Assembly (NCBI RefSeq): GCF_002920895.1
Contig: NZ_PQVG01000007.1
Coordinates: forward strand, 207,559 to 271,558
Reading direction: 5' to 3'
DNA length: 64,000 bases
From: Flavobacterium alvei
Lineage (GTDB): Bacteria > Bacteroidota > Bacteroidia > Flavobacteriales > Flavobacteriaceae
Below, in pieces: positions 8,290 through 17,930 of this stretch (position 1 is the first letter of the stretch; each line of letters begins with the position of its first letter). Below the pieces are notes generated by a model, which searched no databases, was not told where the DNA came from, and saw only the letters and a list, made by a program, of their open reading frames with translations. Made by a program: the position numbers and the translations under genes.

Positions 8290-10920
8290 CTACTTCACAA
8301 AGTCAACTGCCTTTGCCAAAGCCTCTGGAATTCCATCAACATTTTTCCCTCCTGCAGTGGCAAAGAAAGGTTGTCCTCCGCCTCCACCTTGTATAAATTT
8401 ACCTAATTCACGAACAACTTGACCTGCGTTTAGGTTTTTCTCAGCAACCAATTCTTTGGAAATATAACAGCTTAGCATTGGTTTACCTTCTTCGGCTGTA
8501 GCCAAAACTAGGAAAATATTTTTGCCTAAAGTTCCTAATTCGTAAGCCAAATCTTTTGCTCCTTCTGGACTTAAATCAACTTGTTTTGCTAAGAATTGTA
8601 CTCCGTTTATTTCTTGCAGTTCTTGTGCTAATTCGCCTTTCATATTTTTGGCCTTATCTTTCAATAAAACTTCCAATTGTTTTTTTAATTTGGCATTCTC
8701 GTCTTGCAACGAATGAACTGATTTGATAACATCTTGTGGATTTTTCAAAATGGTTTTAACCTCTTCTAGAATTTTTTCTTGGGTTTCGAAATAGGTTTGC
8801 ACCGCATCGCTAGTAATCGCTTCAATACGACGAATTCCTGCTGCAACTGCTCCTTCTGAAACAATTTTGAAATACCAAATATCAGCTGTGTTACCTACGT
8901 GAATTCCACCACACAATTCCATACTTTCGCCAAATTTGATGGCACGAACAGCATCCCCATATTTTTCGCCAAACAAGGCCATCGCTCCTTCGTCAACCGC
9001 TTGCTGAAAAGGAATATTTCTTCTTTCAATCAAAGGCAATTGCTCTTGGATTCTAGCATTTACAAAGTCTTCTACTTGTTTCAATTCATCGTCTGTCATT
9101 TTCGAGAAATGCGAGAAATCGAAACGCAAATTATTAGAATTTACTAAGGATCCTTTTTGCTCTACGTGAGTTCCAAGAATAGAACGCAAAGCTTGGTGCA
9201 TCAAATGCGTCGCCGAGTGATTGGCAGCCGATTTTCTTCTGCGATCTGGAGCTACAATTACTTTAAAAATTTCTGTAAGATTTGCTGGCAATTCTTTCGT
9301 AAAATGAATAATTTGGTTGTTTTCTTTTTTGGTATCAAGGATATAAATCACATCGCCATTAGCCGTTTCCAAAACTCCCGCATCGCCAACTTGACCACCA
9401 CCTTCTGGATAAAAAGGCGTCATATTGAAAACCAATTGGAAAATTTCGCCATCTTTTACACTTTCTACTTTTCTGTAACGAGTGATTTTTACTTTGGCTT
9501 CGGTGTAATCGTAACCAATAAACTCTTGCTCTTCGTCATCAATTAAATCTTGCCAATCTCCCGCTTTCACTTTGGATGCCGCACGAGAACGTTCTTTTTG
9601 TTTTTGCAATTCCGATTCAAAAGCCGCTTCGTCTAAACTCAATCCTTTTTCCGAAAGAATCAAAGCCGTTAAATCAATTGGAAAACCATAAGTATCAAAC
9701 AATTCAAAAGCTTTTTTACCTGAAATAACAGTATCTTTTGAATTGGTAATTATATTTTCTAATAGCACCAAACCTTGATCCAGTGTTCTTAAAAAAGAAT
9801 TTTCTTCTTCACGAATCACGTTGCTACAAAGTGTTTTTTGTGATTTTATTTCTGGGAAAGAATCCCCCATTTGAGCACTCAAAGTCTCTACTAATTTGTA
9901 AATAAAAGGCTCTTTGGTATTTAAAAAAGTAAAGCCATAACGAATTGCACGACGCAAAATTCTACGAATCACATAACCCGCTCCAGTATTCGATGGCAAT
10001 TGACCATCTGCAATAGAGAAAGCTACTGCACGAACGTGATCGGCAATGACACGAATAGCAATATTTATTTTTTCTTCCTCTTCGTTAGAAGCTTTGATGG
10101 TGTATTTAGCTCCTGTAATTAATTCGATTTCTCTAATTAATGGTGTAAAAACATCGGTATCATAATTCGATTGAACACCTTGCAAAACCATACACAATCT
10201 TTCGAATCCCATTCCAGTATCGACGTGTTGTGCTGGTAATTTTTCTAGAGAACCATCGGCTTTACGGTTGAATTCCATAAATACATTGTTCCAAATCTCC
10301 ACCACGTGAGGATGGTCATTATTCACTAAAGATTTTCCTGAAACCAAAGCTTTTTCTTCGGCAGAACGAATGTCCACGTGAATTTCTGAACAAGGTCCAC
10401 AAGGTCCTTGATCTCCCATTTCCCAGAAATTGTCTTTTTTATTTCCAAGAATAATTCGGTCTTCATCGATTAAAGTTTTCCAAATATCATAGGCTTCTTG
10501 ATCGAAAGGCACGTTTTCTTCGGCATTTCCTTCAAAAACAGAAACGTAAAGAATGTCTTTTGGTATTTTATACACTTCGGTCAACAATTCCCACGCCCAG
10601 TTGATAGCTTCTTTTTTGAAATAATCGCCAAAGGACCAGTTGCCCAGCATTTCGAACATCGTATGATGATAGGTATCGATTCCTACTTCTTCAAGGTCAT
10701 TATGCTTTCCTGAAACACGAAGACATTTTTGCGTATCGGCAATTCTTTTGCTTTTTGGTGTGGCGTTGCCCAAAAAATATTCTTTGAATTGCGCCATTCC
10801 TGAGTTGTTGAACATCAGAGTTGGGTCGTTCTTAAGAACAATTGGAGCTGAAGGAACTATTAAATGGCCTTTGCTTTCGAAAAAATCTAAAAATTGTTTG
10901 CGTACGTCTTGTGATTTCAT
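8290..10920 (-). CDS. alaS: Alanyl-tRNA synthetase
   Basis: 876 residues, the normal full length. It charges tRNA-Ala in the cytoplasm. The class II core begins at once ([38 protein letters not shown]). The editing domain carries its zinc ligands: HSATH at residues 568-572 and CGGIH at 670-674. A coiled segment (~715-760) and the C-Ala domain with [17 protein letters not shown] finish the protein. It stands alone and is transcribed divergently from the M23 peptidase gene. The 260-base upstream region contains AT-rich, mutually complementary A/T repeats with no clear function. Confidence 0.98.
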   Translation of the reverse strand: MKSQDVRKQFLDFFESKGHLIVPSAPIVLKNDPTLMFNNSGMAQFKEYFLGNATPKSKRIADTQKCLRVSGKHNDLEEVGIDTYHHTMFEMLGNWSFGDYFKKEAINWAWELLTEVYKIPKDILYVSVFEGNAEENVPFDQEAYDIWKTLIDEDRIILGNKKDNFWEMGDQGPCGPCSEIHVDIRSAEEKALVSGKSLVNNDHPHVVEIWNNVFMEFNRKADGSLEKLPAQHVDTGMGFERLCMVLQGVQSNYDTDVFTPLIREIELITGAKYTIKASNEEEEKINIAIRVIADHVRAVAFSIADGQLPSNTGAGYVIRRILRRAIRYGFTFLNTKEPFIYKLVETLSAQMGDSFPEIKSQKTLCSNVIREEENSFLRTLDQGLVLLENIITNSKDTVISGKKAFELFDTYGFPIDLTALILSEKGLSLDEAAFESELQKQKERSRAASKVKAGDWQDLIDDEEQEFIGYDYTEAKVKITRYRKVESVKDGEIFQLVFNMTPFYPEGGGQVGDAGVLETANGDVIYILDTKKENNQIIHFTKELPANLTEIFKVIVAPDRRRKSAANHSATHLMHQALRSILGTHVEQKGSLVNSNNLRFDFSHFSKMTDDELKQVEDFVNARIQEQLPLIERRNIPFQQAVDEGAMALFGEKYGDAVRAIKFGESMELCGGIHVGNTADIWYFKIVSEGAVAAGIRRIEAITSDAVQTYFETQEKILEEVKTILKNPQDVIKSVHSLQDENAKLKKQLEVLLKDKAKNMKGELAQELQEINGVQFLAKQVDLSPEGAKDLAYELGTLGKNIFLVLATAEEGKPMLSCYISKELVAEKNLNAGQVVRELGKFIQGGGGGQPFFATAGGKNVDGIPEALAKAVDFVK

Positions 10921-11104
10921 TTTTATAATTTAAAAATTAAAAGATTTAAAAATTAAAAGATTAAGTAAGCTTTTGGCAAATTTTAAGTTATCTGCTCTAA
11001 GGCTAAATTAAATCTCTTGCAAAATTCATAATTCAACAATTCTTCAATCATTAAATTTTTAAATCTTTCAATCAGCTTTATATTTATTTATTATCGAAAA
11101 AAGG

Positions 11105-11134
11105 GTTGAAAAAATGAAACATTTATTAAATTTG
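11105..11134 (+). promoter_or_regulatory. Promoter of the M23 peptidase cluster
   Basis: TTG at 11105-11107, 19-base spacer, TAAATTTG at 11127-11134: a full match to the Flavobacterium/Bacteroides consensus. The ATG is 46 bases downstream. Confidence 0.7.
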
Positions 11135-11180
11135 TTCGACTAACCTTTTTACGATGTGCAAAAATAGGGTATTTTAAAAT

Positions 11181-12158
11181 ATGGCGAAAGTAAAATATTA
11201 TTACGATTCCGAAAATCTAGCCTATCGAAAGATAATAACCAAAACCAGGAAGAAAATTGGCGTTGTTTTATTGTTTTTAGTAGCCTCGGGATTGTTTGGT
11301 GTTTTAAGTTTCATTATTTTATTGAATACACCTTATTTTGAAACTCCAAAAAATAAAAAGCAGGCTCGCGAAATCGAGAATTTGAAATTGCGATATGCTA
11401 TTTTGAACAAAAAAATGGAGGAAGTCGAGGATGTAATTGAGATTATAGAAGAAAGAGACAACAATTTATATAGGGTTTATTTTAATGCGTCACCTATTTC
11501 AGAAGAAGAAAGGAAATCGGGATTTAAAGAGGTTAATCGCTATAAAGATTTAGAAGGTTATGACAATTCGCAGTTGGTAACCAATACGACAAAAAGAATT
11601 GATGTGTTGCGAAAAGAGCTAGCCATTCAGTCAAAATCATTGGATGACATTTTGAAAATGGCCAAGGCAAAAGATAAATTATTAGCAGCCATTCCAGCAA
11701 TTCAACCGGTGAAGAATGAAAATTTAAAAAGTATGGTTTCGGGTTTTGGATATCGAACTGACCCTTTTACCAAAGCCAGAAAAATGCACGAAGGAATGGA
11801 TTTTACGGCTAAAACGGGAACTCCTATTTATGCCACAGGTGATGGCGTTGTTGCTAAAGCTGATAATACAGCTTCGGGATATGGAAATCATATTGTAATT
11901 AGACACGGATTTGGTTATGAAACTTTATATGGTCATCTTAGCAAATACAAATGCAGGGCAGGACAAAGTATTAAACGTGGCGACGTGATAGGTTATGTAG
12001 GAAGCACCGGAAGATCAGAAGGACCACATTTGCATTATGAAGTGCATAAAAATGGTAAAGTTGTGAATCCGCTGAACTTTTATTACGGAAACATTTCGGC
12101 TGTAGAATATGTGGCCATTGCACAAGCAGCGAATCAGGAGAATCAGTCGTTTGATTAA
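11181..12158 (+). CDS. M23 family zinc metallopeptidase (peptidoglycan endopeptidase)
   Basis: 325 residues. A basic N-terminus and one transmembrane segment (about 27-48) anchor it in the inner membrane. A coiled coil (~57-95 and ~135-165) comes before the LytM/M23 domain (~182-305). Zinc and catalytic residues are all present: H203 and D207 in HEGMD, H252 in YGHL, H283 and H285 in GPHLHYEV. Enzymes of this build (DipM/NlpD/MepM-like) cut cross-links or act in cell-wall remodelling. It is the first gene of a run with MerR, LemA and TPM genes on the same strand. Confidence 0.93.
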   Translation: MAKVKYYYDSENLAYRKIITKTRKKIGVVLLFLVASGLFGVLSFIILLNTPYFETPKNKKQAREIENLKLRYAILNKKMEEVEDVIEIIEERDNNLYRVYFNASPISEEERKSGFKEVNRYKDLEGYDNSQLVTNTTKRIDVLRKELAIQSKSLDDILKMAKAKDKLLAAIPAIQPVKNENLKSMVSGFGYRTDPFTKARKMHEGMDFTAKTGTPIYATGDGVVAKADNTASGYGNHIVIRHGFGYETLYGHLSKYKCRAGQSIKRGDVIGYVGSTGRSEGPHLHYEVHKNGKVVNPLNFYYGNISAVEYVAIAQAANQENQSFD

Positions 12159-12210
12159 GTCGAAAAGAGAGAAAAGAATATAGAAAAGAACATAGAAAAA
12201 GCTATAAAAT

Positions 12211-12543
12211 ATGCACATAGAATTATCGGCAGACAAAAGATATTACAGCATTGGCGAAGTAGCCAAAGCTTTTGATGTGAATGCCTCGCTCATTCGTTTT
12301 TGGGATAGTGAATTTGACATTCTCAAACCCAAGAAAAACGCAAAGGGCAACAGGATGTTTACACCAGAAGATGTAAAAAACCTGCAATTGATTTATCATT
12401 TAGTCAAAGAAAGAGGTTTTACGCTCGAAGGCGCCCGAACACATTTGAAGGAAGGCCAAAAGAAAACTTTGGATAAATTTGATATTATCAGTAAATTGGA
12501 AGCAATTAAAGTACAATTAACTAATATTAAGAATGAATTGTAG
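12211..12543 (+). CDS. MerR family transcriptional regulator
   Basis: 110 residues. The N-terminal winged helix-turn-helix of MerR type is clear: YYSIGEVAKAFDVNASLIRFWDSEF near residues 11-35, then NRMFTPEDVKNLQLIYHLVKERGFTLEGARTHL. The C-terminal part is a short coiled coil without the cysteines of metal-sensing MerR proteins, so the signal is unknown. It lies between the M23 peptidase and lemA, 52 bases after the former, so it is probably part of that transcript. The neighbourhood suggests an envelope-related target. Confidence 0.88.
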   Translation: MHIELSADKRYYSIGEVAKAFDVNASLIRFWDSEFDILKPKKNAKGNRMFTPEDVKNLQLIYHLVKERGFTLEGARTHLKEGQKKTLDKFDIISKLEAIKVQLTNIKNEL

Positions 12544-12602
12544 AATTTAGAAAGCAGAATTTAAAAACAATAAATAAAAACTAAACCTTAAATTAAACAA
12601 AA

Positions 12603-13190
12603 ATGGATTTTAAAAAATTTTTACCTTGGATTGTTGGAATTGGATTTATCTTAATCATTGCTTTTTGGGTAATGGGAATTATGAACACAGGCTTGCAAAA
12701 AGATCAGGCTGTCAATAAAGAATGGGGAAATGTAAACACAGCCTACCAAAGACGAAATGACCTTATTGGAAATTTAGTAAACACCGTTAAAGGTGCTGCC
12801 GATTTCGAAAAAAGTACTTTGACTGCCGTAATCGAAGCGAGAGCAAAAGCAACTTCAGTAACTATTGACCCTGCAAACGTTACTCCAGAACAATTGGCAG
12901 CTTTTAATTCTGCTCAATCTGGAGTTTCTTCTTCTTTATCTAGATTATTAGTTAGTGTGGAGCAATATCCAACTTTGAAAGCCAATGAAAACTTCTTGAA
13001 ATTACAAGACGAATTGGCAAGTACCGAAAATCAAATTCTTACTGCAAGAACTCGTTTTAACGAATCAGTTCAAGATTACAATGGTTATGTATTGGCAATG
13101 CCACAAAGTATCTTCTTAGGAAAATATAAAGAAAAACCATATTTCAAAGCAGTTGAAGGTGCTGATAAACCAGTTGAAGTAAAATTCTAA
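12603..13190 (+). CDS. lemA: LemA family protein
   Basis: 195 residues. An N-terminal transmembrane helix (about 8-28) precedes a mostly helical LemA domain: NKEWGNVNTAYQRRNDLIGNLVNTVKG, SSLSRLLVSVEQYPTLKANENFLKLQDEL, LTARTRFNESVQDYNGYV. LemA proteins are membrane-anchored helical-bundle proteins of uncertain function. They are nearly always next to TPM-domain proteins, as here (11 bases to the next start). Confidence 0.95.
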   Translation: MDFKKFLPWIVGIGFILIIAFWVMGIMNTGLQKDQAVNKEWGNVNTAYQRRNDLIGNLVNTVKGAADFEKSTLTAVIEARAKATSVTIDPANVTPEQLAAFNSAQSGVSSSLSRLLVSVEQYPTLKANENFLKLQDELASTENQILTARTRFNESVQDYNGYVLAMPQSIFLGKYKEKPYFKAVEGADKPVEVKF

Positions 13191-13201
13191 TTCAAAACTA
13201 A

Positions 13202-13639
13202 ATGTCAAAAGTAGAAGATTTTTTAACCAAAGAAGAAGAACAAGCGATTGTTGAAGCTATTCGTATGGCTGAAAAGGAAACTTCTGGCGAGATTAGAGTA
13301 CATATAGAAAAAACGACTTCCAAGGCTCCTTATGACCGGGCTTTGGAAGTTTTTCACGAATTGGGAATGGATGCCACCGAGCTCCAAAATGGAGTTTTGT
13401 TTTACTTTGCCGTAGCCGATAAATCATTTGCCATTTGTGGCGACAAAGGAATAAATGATAAAGTGGAAACCGATTTTTGGGATAGTACCAAAGATAAAAT
13501 GGTAGTCGAATTCAAATCAGGAAACTTCAAACAAGGCATTGTTGATGGCATTTTAAGTGCCGGCGAACAACTGAAAAAATATTTCCCTTATCAAAACGGT
13601 GACACGAACGAATTATCAAACGAAATATCAAAAGGATAA
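13202..13639 (+). CDS. TPM domain protein (first copy)
   Basis: 145 residues, no signal peptide. The TPM_phosphatase domain covers most of it: LTKEEEQAIVEAIRMAEKETSGEIRVHIE, ELGMDATELQNGVLFYFAVADKSFAICGDKGI and FKQGIVDGILSAGEQLKKYFP. The family has been linked to acid phosphatase activity in plant chloroplasts, but the bacterial role is unsettled. Its stop codon overlaps the next ATG by one base (taATG), so the pair is translationally coupled. The lemA-TPM-TPM order is common in Flavobacteria. Confidence 0.92.
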   Translation: MSKVEDFLTKEEEQAIVEAIRMAEKETSGEIRVHIEKTTSKAPYDRALEVFHELGMDATELQNGVLFYFAVADKSFAICGDKGINDKVETDFWDSTKDKMVVEFKSGNFKQGIVDGILSAGEQLKKYFPYQNGDTNELSNEISKG

Positions 13640-14442
13640 TGCTATTACAAAAAAATATTACTTCACTTTTCCTGAAACTACTCGTTTGTTTCCTGTTTAC
13701 ACAAATTGGTTTTGCTCAATTTACAATTCCCAAAAAGCCAGATTTTCAAACTTCGGTTTATGATTATGCCAAAGTTTTGAGTGCTGATGAAAAAGCACAA
13801 CTAGAAGAAAAACTCATTCGGTATTCGGATTCTACCTCAACCCAAATAGTGGTTATCACTATCGAAAGCTTGAAAGGCGAAGATATTGGCATTTTGACTC
13901 CAAAATGGGGACAAGAATGGGGAATTGGCGGAAGCAAAGAAAATGACAATGGCGTTATTATTCTATTAGCAAAAACCGAAAGAAAAATTTGGATTTCACC
14001 AGGTTACGGCCTTGAAGACAAATTAACTGCTGGAATTGGCGGAGAAATTACCAGAAATATCATCATTCCCGAATTCAAGGCGGGAAGTTATTACAGAGGA
14101 TTGGACAAAGGTGCCGATGCTCTTTTTGACGTTTTCAAGGGCAAATACAAAGGCGAACGAAAACAATCCAAAGGGAAAAATTTTCCGTTTGTACCTTTTA
14201 TCATCATTCTCATAATTATCATTGCACTCGCTTCTAGAAACAAAGGTGGTGGAAGTGGAAATTCAGGCAATTCAGGTGGTGGACCAAGTTTGTTGGATGT
14301 CATTATCTTAAGTAATCTAGGACGTGGAGGCGGCGGAAGCTTTGGTGGCGGATTTGGAGGAGGTTCATCTGGCGGTGGCGGATTCGGTGGTGGATTTGGC
14401 GGCGGAGGTTTCTCTGGTGGTGGATCTGGCGGAAGTTGGTAA
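13639..14442 (+). CDS. TPM domain protein with glycine-rich tail (YgcG-like)
   Basis: 267 residues. Signal peptide to about residue 26 (IGFAQ), TPM domain ~30-170 (VYDYAKVLSADEKAQLEEKLIRYSDSTSTQIVVITIESL, NDNGVIILLAKTERKIWISPGYGLEDKLT), transmembrane helix ~190-200, and a C-terminal tail of about 55 residues made almost only of G, S and F (GGGFGGGSSGGGG...). This is the YgcG/TPM architecture: an anchored periplasmic domain with a Gly-rich cytoplasmic or membrane-proximal tail. It starts one base inside the previous gene. Confidence 0.92.
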   Translation: MLLQKNITSLFLKLLVCFLFTQIGFAQFTIPKKPDFQTSVYDYAKVLSADEKAQLEEKLIRYSDSTSTQIVVITIESLKGEDIGILTPKWGQEWGIGGSKENDNGVIILLAKTERKIWISPGYGLEDKLTAGIGGEITRNIIIPEFKAGSYYRGLDKGADALFDVFKGKYKGERKQSKGKNFPFVPFIIILIIIIALASRNKGGGSGNSGNSGGGPSLLDVIILSNLGRGGGGSFGGGFGGGSSGGGGFGGGFGGGGFSGGGSGGSW

Positions 14443-14499
14443 TTAGTGTTCAGTTTTTAGTGCTCGTTTAGTTTTAATAAACAAATCTAGAATTCATTT

Positions 14500-15285
14500 A
14501 TGAAAATTAGCCTCTATTTCTTTCTATTATGTTCTTATTTTACAACTTATGCTCAACAATCTTTTGATGATGAATTAGAAATAGAGATTACAAAAGATAT
14601 TGAAGAGTTAAATGCTTTAATTATTAAAGAACCCAAAAATGTAGAAAACTATTATTTTAGAGGGTATCGTTATTATGAATCCAAGCAATATCTTGATGCT
14701 ATTTCTAACTATGACACAGCCATTTCATTAAATCCAAAGGACGCCAAAATTTATTTTAGTAGAGGTATCTCGAATATTAAACTAAAAAGATTCAAAAATG
14801 CCATTGAAGATTTTACAAAAAGTATTTCTTTGAATGGAAATTTAAAAAAATCCTATTTTAATAGAGCGTATTCCAAATCAAAAATCAATGATTTGAACGG
14901 AGCAATTTCTGATTATTCAAAAAGCATTGAACTTAATCCTGAATATCTCGCAGCTTATGAAAACAGGGGGGTTTTAAAAAAGGAATTGCATTTACATAAA
15001 GAAGCAATATTAGATTTTGACAAAGCAATAAAAATCAATCCAAAATTTGCAGAAGCCTATCAAAATAGAGCTATTTCAAAAGCTATGCTCAATCTAAAAG
15101 ATGCCATAAATGATTTTGACCAAGTCGTGATTTTAAGCCCCAATGACCCCGAAGGATATTACAACAGAGCACTTTATTATATTAATTTTAAAATCAAAAA
15201 AGACTATTGCTCCGATTTAAAAAAAGCACTTAGTCTTGGCTATTTAGAATCCAAAAATATTATTAACGAAAAGTGTAAAAAATAG
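14500..15285 (+). CDS. Exported TPR-repeat protein
   Basis: 261 residues with a signal peptide (MKISLYFFLLCSYFTTYAQ). Five to six tetratricopeptide repeats follow with the usual 34-residue period and pattern (YYFRGYRYYESKQYLDAISNYDTAISLNPKD, IYFSRGISNIKLKRFKNAIEDFTKSISLN, AYENRGVLKKELHLHKEAILDFDKAIKINPK). It probably acts as a periplasmic or outer-membrane protein-protein interaction scaffold. The first of three consecutive same-strand genes (TPR, TPR-like membrane protein, GH28). Confidence 0.85.
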   Translation: MKISLYFFLLCSYFTTYAQQSFDDELEIEITKDIEELNALIIKEPKNVENYYFRGYRYYESKQYLDAISNYDTAISLNPKDAKIYFSRGISNIKLKRFKNAIEDFTKSISLNGNLKKSYFNRAYSKSKINDLNGAISDYSKSIELNPEYLAAYENRGVLKKELHLHKEAILDFDKAIKINPKFAEAYQNRAISKAMLNLKDAINDFDQVVILSPNDPEGYYNRALYYINFKIKKDYCSDLKKALSLGYLESKNIINEKCKK

Positions 15286-15324
15286 CGCAAGCTTCACTTC
15301 CAACCAGACAAACAAAACCAAATA

Positions 15325-15810
15325 ATGGCATCAAACCCTCCAATTATTAAGCAAGTTGCTTGGATTTCATTAGTTCCCCAGATTCCTTTTATATTTTTAT
15401 TAATAGCTATTTATCATTATTTGGGTTTTAAAGATCCTGCATTTTACGGTGCTTTGACCTATTTGACTCTATCTATGGGTTTACGCTATTTTATACCCAA
15501 AAATCATAGAAGAGGAATACAATTATTCAAAACCAATCAATACGAAAAGGCCATTTCTGAATATGAAAAAAGCTATGAATTCTTTACCAGAAATGAATGG
15601 ATTGACAAATACAGATTTATCACTCTTTTGAGTTCTTCCAAGATGAATTATAGAGAAATGGCATTATGCAATATCGCTTTTTGTTACAGCCAAATTGGAA
15701 ATGGAACAAAAGCCATTGAATTTTACAAAAAAACTCTTGAAGAATTCCCTGAAAACCCAATTGCAGAAAGCGCTTTAAAAATGTTAAACTCAACTAAAGA
15801 GGTTCAATGA
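15325..15810 (+). CDS. Small membrane protein with TPR-like C-terminus
   Basis: 161 residues. Two hydrophobic segments near the N-terminus (about 11-32 and 38-56) precede a soluble part with two TPR-like helices pairs (FKTNQYEKAISEYEKSYEFF, MALCNIAFCYSQIGNGTKAIEFYKKTLEEFPENPIAESALKML). Its last bases overlap the GH28 start in an ATGA arrangement, so the two are translationally coupled. Function unknown. Confidence 0.78.
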   Translation: MASNPPIIKQVAWISLVPQIPFIFLLIAIYHYLGFKDPAFYGALTYLTLSMGLRYFIPKNHRRGIQLFKTNQYEKAISEYEKSYEFFTRNEWIDKYRFITLLSSSKMNYREMALCNIAFCYSQIGNGTKAIEFYKKTLEEFPENPIAESALKMLNSTKEVQ

Positions 15811-17162
15811 AAAAATACATTCTCTTTTTACTTTTCCCTTTATCTTTATTAGGCTCGAATACGACGAGAAAAAATACAATCTACAACGTTTATGAATACG
15901 GTGCAAAAGGTGATGGCGTATCGAATGACCAAGATGCGATTCAAAAAGCCATAAACAAATGTAAAGGAACTGGAGGAACAGTACTTTTTCCGAAAGGAAA
16001 ATTCTTAACAGGTCAACTGCAATTAGGTAGCGATATGACTTTGCAAATAGATTCATTGGCAACCATTTTGGGCATACAATCTGATGAAGAAAAAGATTAT
16101 CCACATCACAAAATCAACACTTTATTTCCAAACCGAATGCTCGAAGACTGCCAACGCCGGTTATTCTATGGCGATCATATCCAAAATGTAACGATAACTG
16201 GCAAAGGTACAATTGATGGGCAAGGTGATTACAACAAATGGATGTATGTTAAAGATTTAGGGACAGAAAAAGACCGCCCTTCTATCTTAGCTTTTGTAGC
16301 TTCCAAAAACATAACCGTAAGCCAAATCACTTTGATTGACCCAGCTTGTTGGACACAGGTTTATATAGAATCAGACCATATCAAGATTCAAAACATCAAG
16401 GTCGATTCTGGTAAATTAACCCCAAATAGAGACGGAATAGACATTGTAGATTGCCACGATGTGCTTATAGAAAATTGTGACATCAAATCAGAAGATGATG
16501 GCATTTGTTTTAAAAGCGGTAGCGAATATGGATGCAAAGACATTGTTGTAAAAAATTGCGTTATAGACAAACTGAATGTAAATGCTGGAAACGCATTTAA
16601 GTTAGGCACCGATGGACTTGGGAGTTTTACAAACTTTGACGTTTCAGGTTTGATAATCAAAAATGTAAAACAAAATTCTGCCATAGCCATTGAATCAATG
16701 GATGGAGCAGTTATTGATAACATTAGCATTTCAGATTGTACAATTACCAATTCAGGTCAAGCAATTTTTATACTTTTGGCCAATAGAAACAGAACTGTAC
16801 CTGGCAGAAAACCTAGGATTGGCAGTATTTCCAACATTTATTTTAAAAACATAACCGGTACAGATTTTACCCAACAATATCCTTCAATAATTACGGGTAT
16901 AAAAGGGCACCACATTCAAAATATCACATTCGAAAACCTAAATTTTATGATGAAAGGCGGAATAAACACAACTGACCAAACCGTTATGGAATATGATGGC
17001 AAATATCCTGAAGGAAGTAAATTTGGCAACACCAATGCCTTTGGTTTTTATATTCGTCATACTGATAGTGCTAGCTTCCTTAATTGCAATATTAAAACAC
17101 AACTCCCCGATTCTCGAGAATGGTTAGTTCAAAATAATGTTGGACAGATTGCAATTAAATAA
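15807..17162 (+). CDS. Glycoside hydrolase family 28-like (polygalacturonase fold) protein
   Basis: 451 residues with a signal peptide (MKKYILFLLFPLSLLGSN). The right-handed beta-helix of GH28 starts with the pectate-lyase-like motif VYEYGAKGDGVSNDQDAIQKAI (28-50). Catalytic acids are in place: N207-R-D209-G (family NTD motif) and D230-D231 in SEDDGICFKS. The usual following GHG histidine is replaced by KLGTDG (266-270), as in a divergent bacterial subgroup, so substrate and activity are uncertain. It would act on pectin-like polysaccharide or a related uronic or rhamnosyl linkage in the periplasm. No PUL genes (SusC/D) surround it. Confidence 0.85.
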   Translation: MKKYILFLLFPLSLLGSNTTRKNTIYNVYEYGAKGDGVSNDQDAIQKAINKCKGTGGTVLFPKGKFLTGQLQLGSDMTLQIDSLATILGIQSDEEKDYPHHKINTLFPNRMLEDCQRRLFYGDHIQNVTITGKGTIDGQGDYNKWMYVKDLGTEKDRPSILAFVASKNITVSQITLIDPACWTQVYIESDHIKIQNIKVDSGKLTPNRDGIDIVDCHDVLIENCDIKSEDDGICFKSGSEYGCKDIVVKNCVIDKLNVNAGNAFKLGTDGLGSFTNFDVSGLIIKNVKQNSAIAIESMDGAVIDNISISDCTITNSGQAIFILLANRNRTVPGRKPRIGSISNIYFKNITGTDFTQQYPSIITGIKGHHIQNITFENLNFMMKGGINTTDQTVMEYDGKYPEGSKFGNTNAFGFYIRHTDSASFLNCNIKTQLPDSREWLVQNNVGQIAIK

Positions 17163-17301
17163 AGATATCAGCTCTCCTGAATTATCTAACTTCAATTTGT
17201 TTCAAAATTGATGTAAATAAAATTGTAAATTCGATTGAAAATTTTCATCGTAGCAAATACAATAAAAATCATTATTTTTACACAAATAAACCTATATTAA
17301 A

Positions 17302-17715
17302 ATGCTATCACATAAAACCAAATACGCACTTAAAGCTTTACTCTATTTAGCTCAGCAAGAAGAAGGTCACATTGCTAGGACTATCGAAATTGCAGAAGGT
17401 GCCAATATTCCCAAAAAGTTTTTGGAACAGATTTTATTGGAGCTAAAAAGAGGTCATTTTGTGAGTAGCAAGCAAGGAAAACTAGGCGGATATTACCTCA
17501 TAAAATCAAAAAACACAATAACATTGGCCGATATTCACCGATTATTTGATGGCGCAATTGCACTTCTTCCTTGTGCTTCATTAAATTTTTACGAGCCTTG
17601 TTCGGACTGTACTACCGAGTCAGAATGCTCGCTAAGACACGGTTTACTAACTATTAGAGACGAAACTCTGAAAGCAATGCAAGGCATTACTATTGGTACC
17701 TTGATAAAAAATTAA
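17302..17715 (+). CDS. Rrf2 family transcriptional regulator
   Basis: 137 residues. The winged helix (MLSHKTKYALKALLYLAQQ, IAEGANIPKKFLEQILLELKRGHFVSSKQGKLGGYYL) is typical Rrf2. Cysteines C91, C100, C103 and C109 with a nearby histidine (H113) could bind an Fe-S cluster or act as a thiol sensor; spacing differs from IscR. In Bacteroidota and Firmicutes such regulators include controllers of sulfur or iron metabolism. It is followed by a putative promoter with a TCTA-N9-TAGA repeat, the leader ORF and the TonB receptor, so it is the natural candidate regulator of that transcript (inference). Confidence 0.92.
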   Translation: MLSHKTKYALKALLYLAQQEEGHIARTIEIAEGANIPKKFLEQILLELKRGHFVSSKQGKLGGYYLIKSKNTITLADIHRLFDGAIALLPCASLNFYEPCSDCTTESECSLRHGLLTIRDETLKAMQGITIGTLIKN

Positions 17716-17732
17716 AAAAATATTTCATTAAC

Positions 17733-17765
17733 TCTACTAATTATATAGAATTAATTATATATTTG
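17733..17765 (+). promoter_or_regulatory. Promoter with TCTA-N9-TAGA operator upstream of the leader ORF
   Basis: The inverted repeat TCTA (17733-17736) - N9 - TAGA (17746-17749) sits 8 bases upstream of a perfect -7 box TATATTTG (17758-17765). A protein bound there would cover the -33 region. The 14-base core AACTCTACTAATTA (17730-17743) is repeated at 17931-17944. Confidence 0.55.
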
Positions 17766-17805
17766 CCCCAGAATTAAAACAATAATAACTAGAAAATTTA
17801 AACCT

Positions 17806-17916
17806 ATGAAAACGAATCAAAACAAATTCGCTTTTTTGAAAGAACAAAACCCCAAAAAAAAACTGATAAGAATTGCAAAACAAGACTATAAAATGATGTG
17901 TATGTGTTGGCTTTAA
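17806..17916 (+). CDS. Putative leader peptide ending MMCMCWL
   Basis: A 36-codon ORF with an ATG 41 bases downstream of a good -7 box and an AT-rich upstream region. It is lysine- and glutamine-rich and ends with M30 M31 C32 M33 C34 W35 L36, five sulfur amino acids in a row plus Trp just before the stop. The stop is 46 bases before the TonB receptor ATG, in the same transcript. Clustering of Met/Cys codons near the stop is what a ribosome-based sensor of sulfur amino acid supply would look like. No strong GC-rich terminator follows, so transcription attenuation is not evident; translational control is possible. That it is translated is an inference. Confidence 0.5.
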   Translation: MKTNQNKFAFLKEQNPKKKLIRIAKQDYKMMCMCWL

Positions 17917-17930
17917 AAAATTTGATTTTA

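Noticed and set aside
10921..11180. AT-rich mutually complementary stretches between alaS and the M23 gene, considered as an RNA gene
   Set aside because: Low-complexity A/T repeats give weak pairing everywhere; nothing matches a known RNA such as a T-box.
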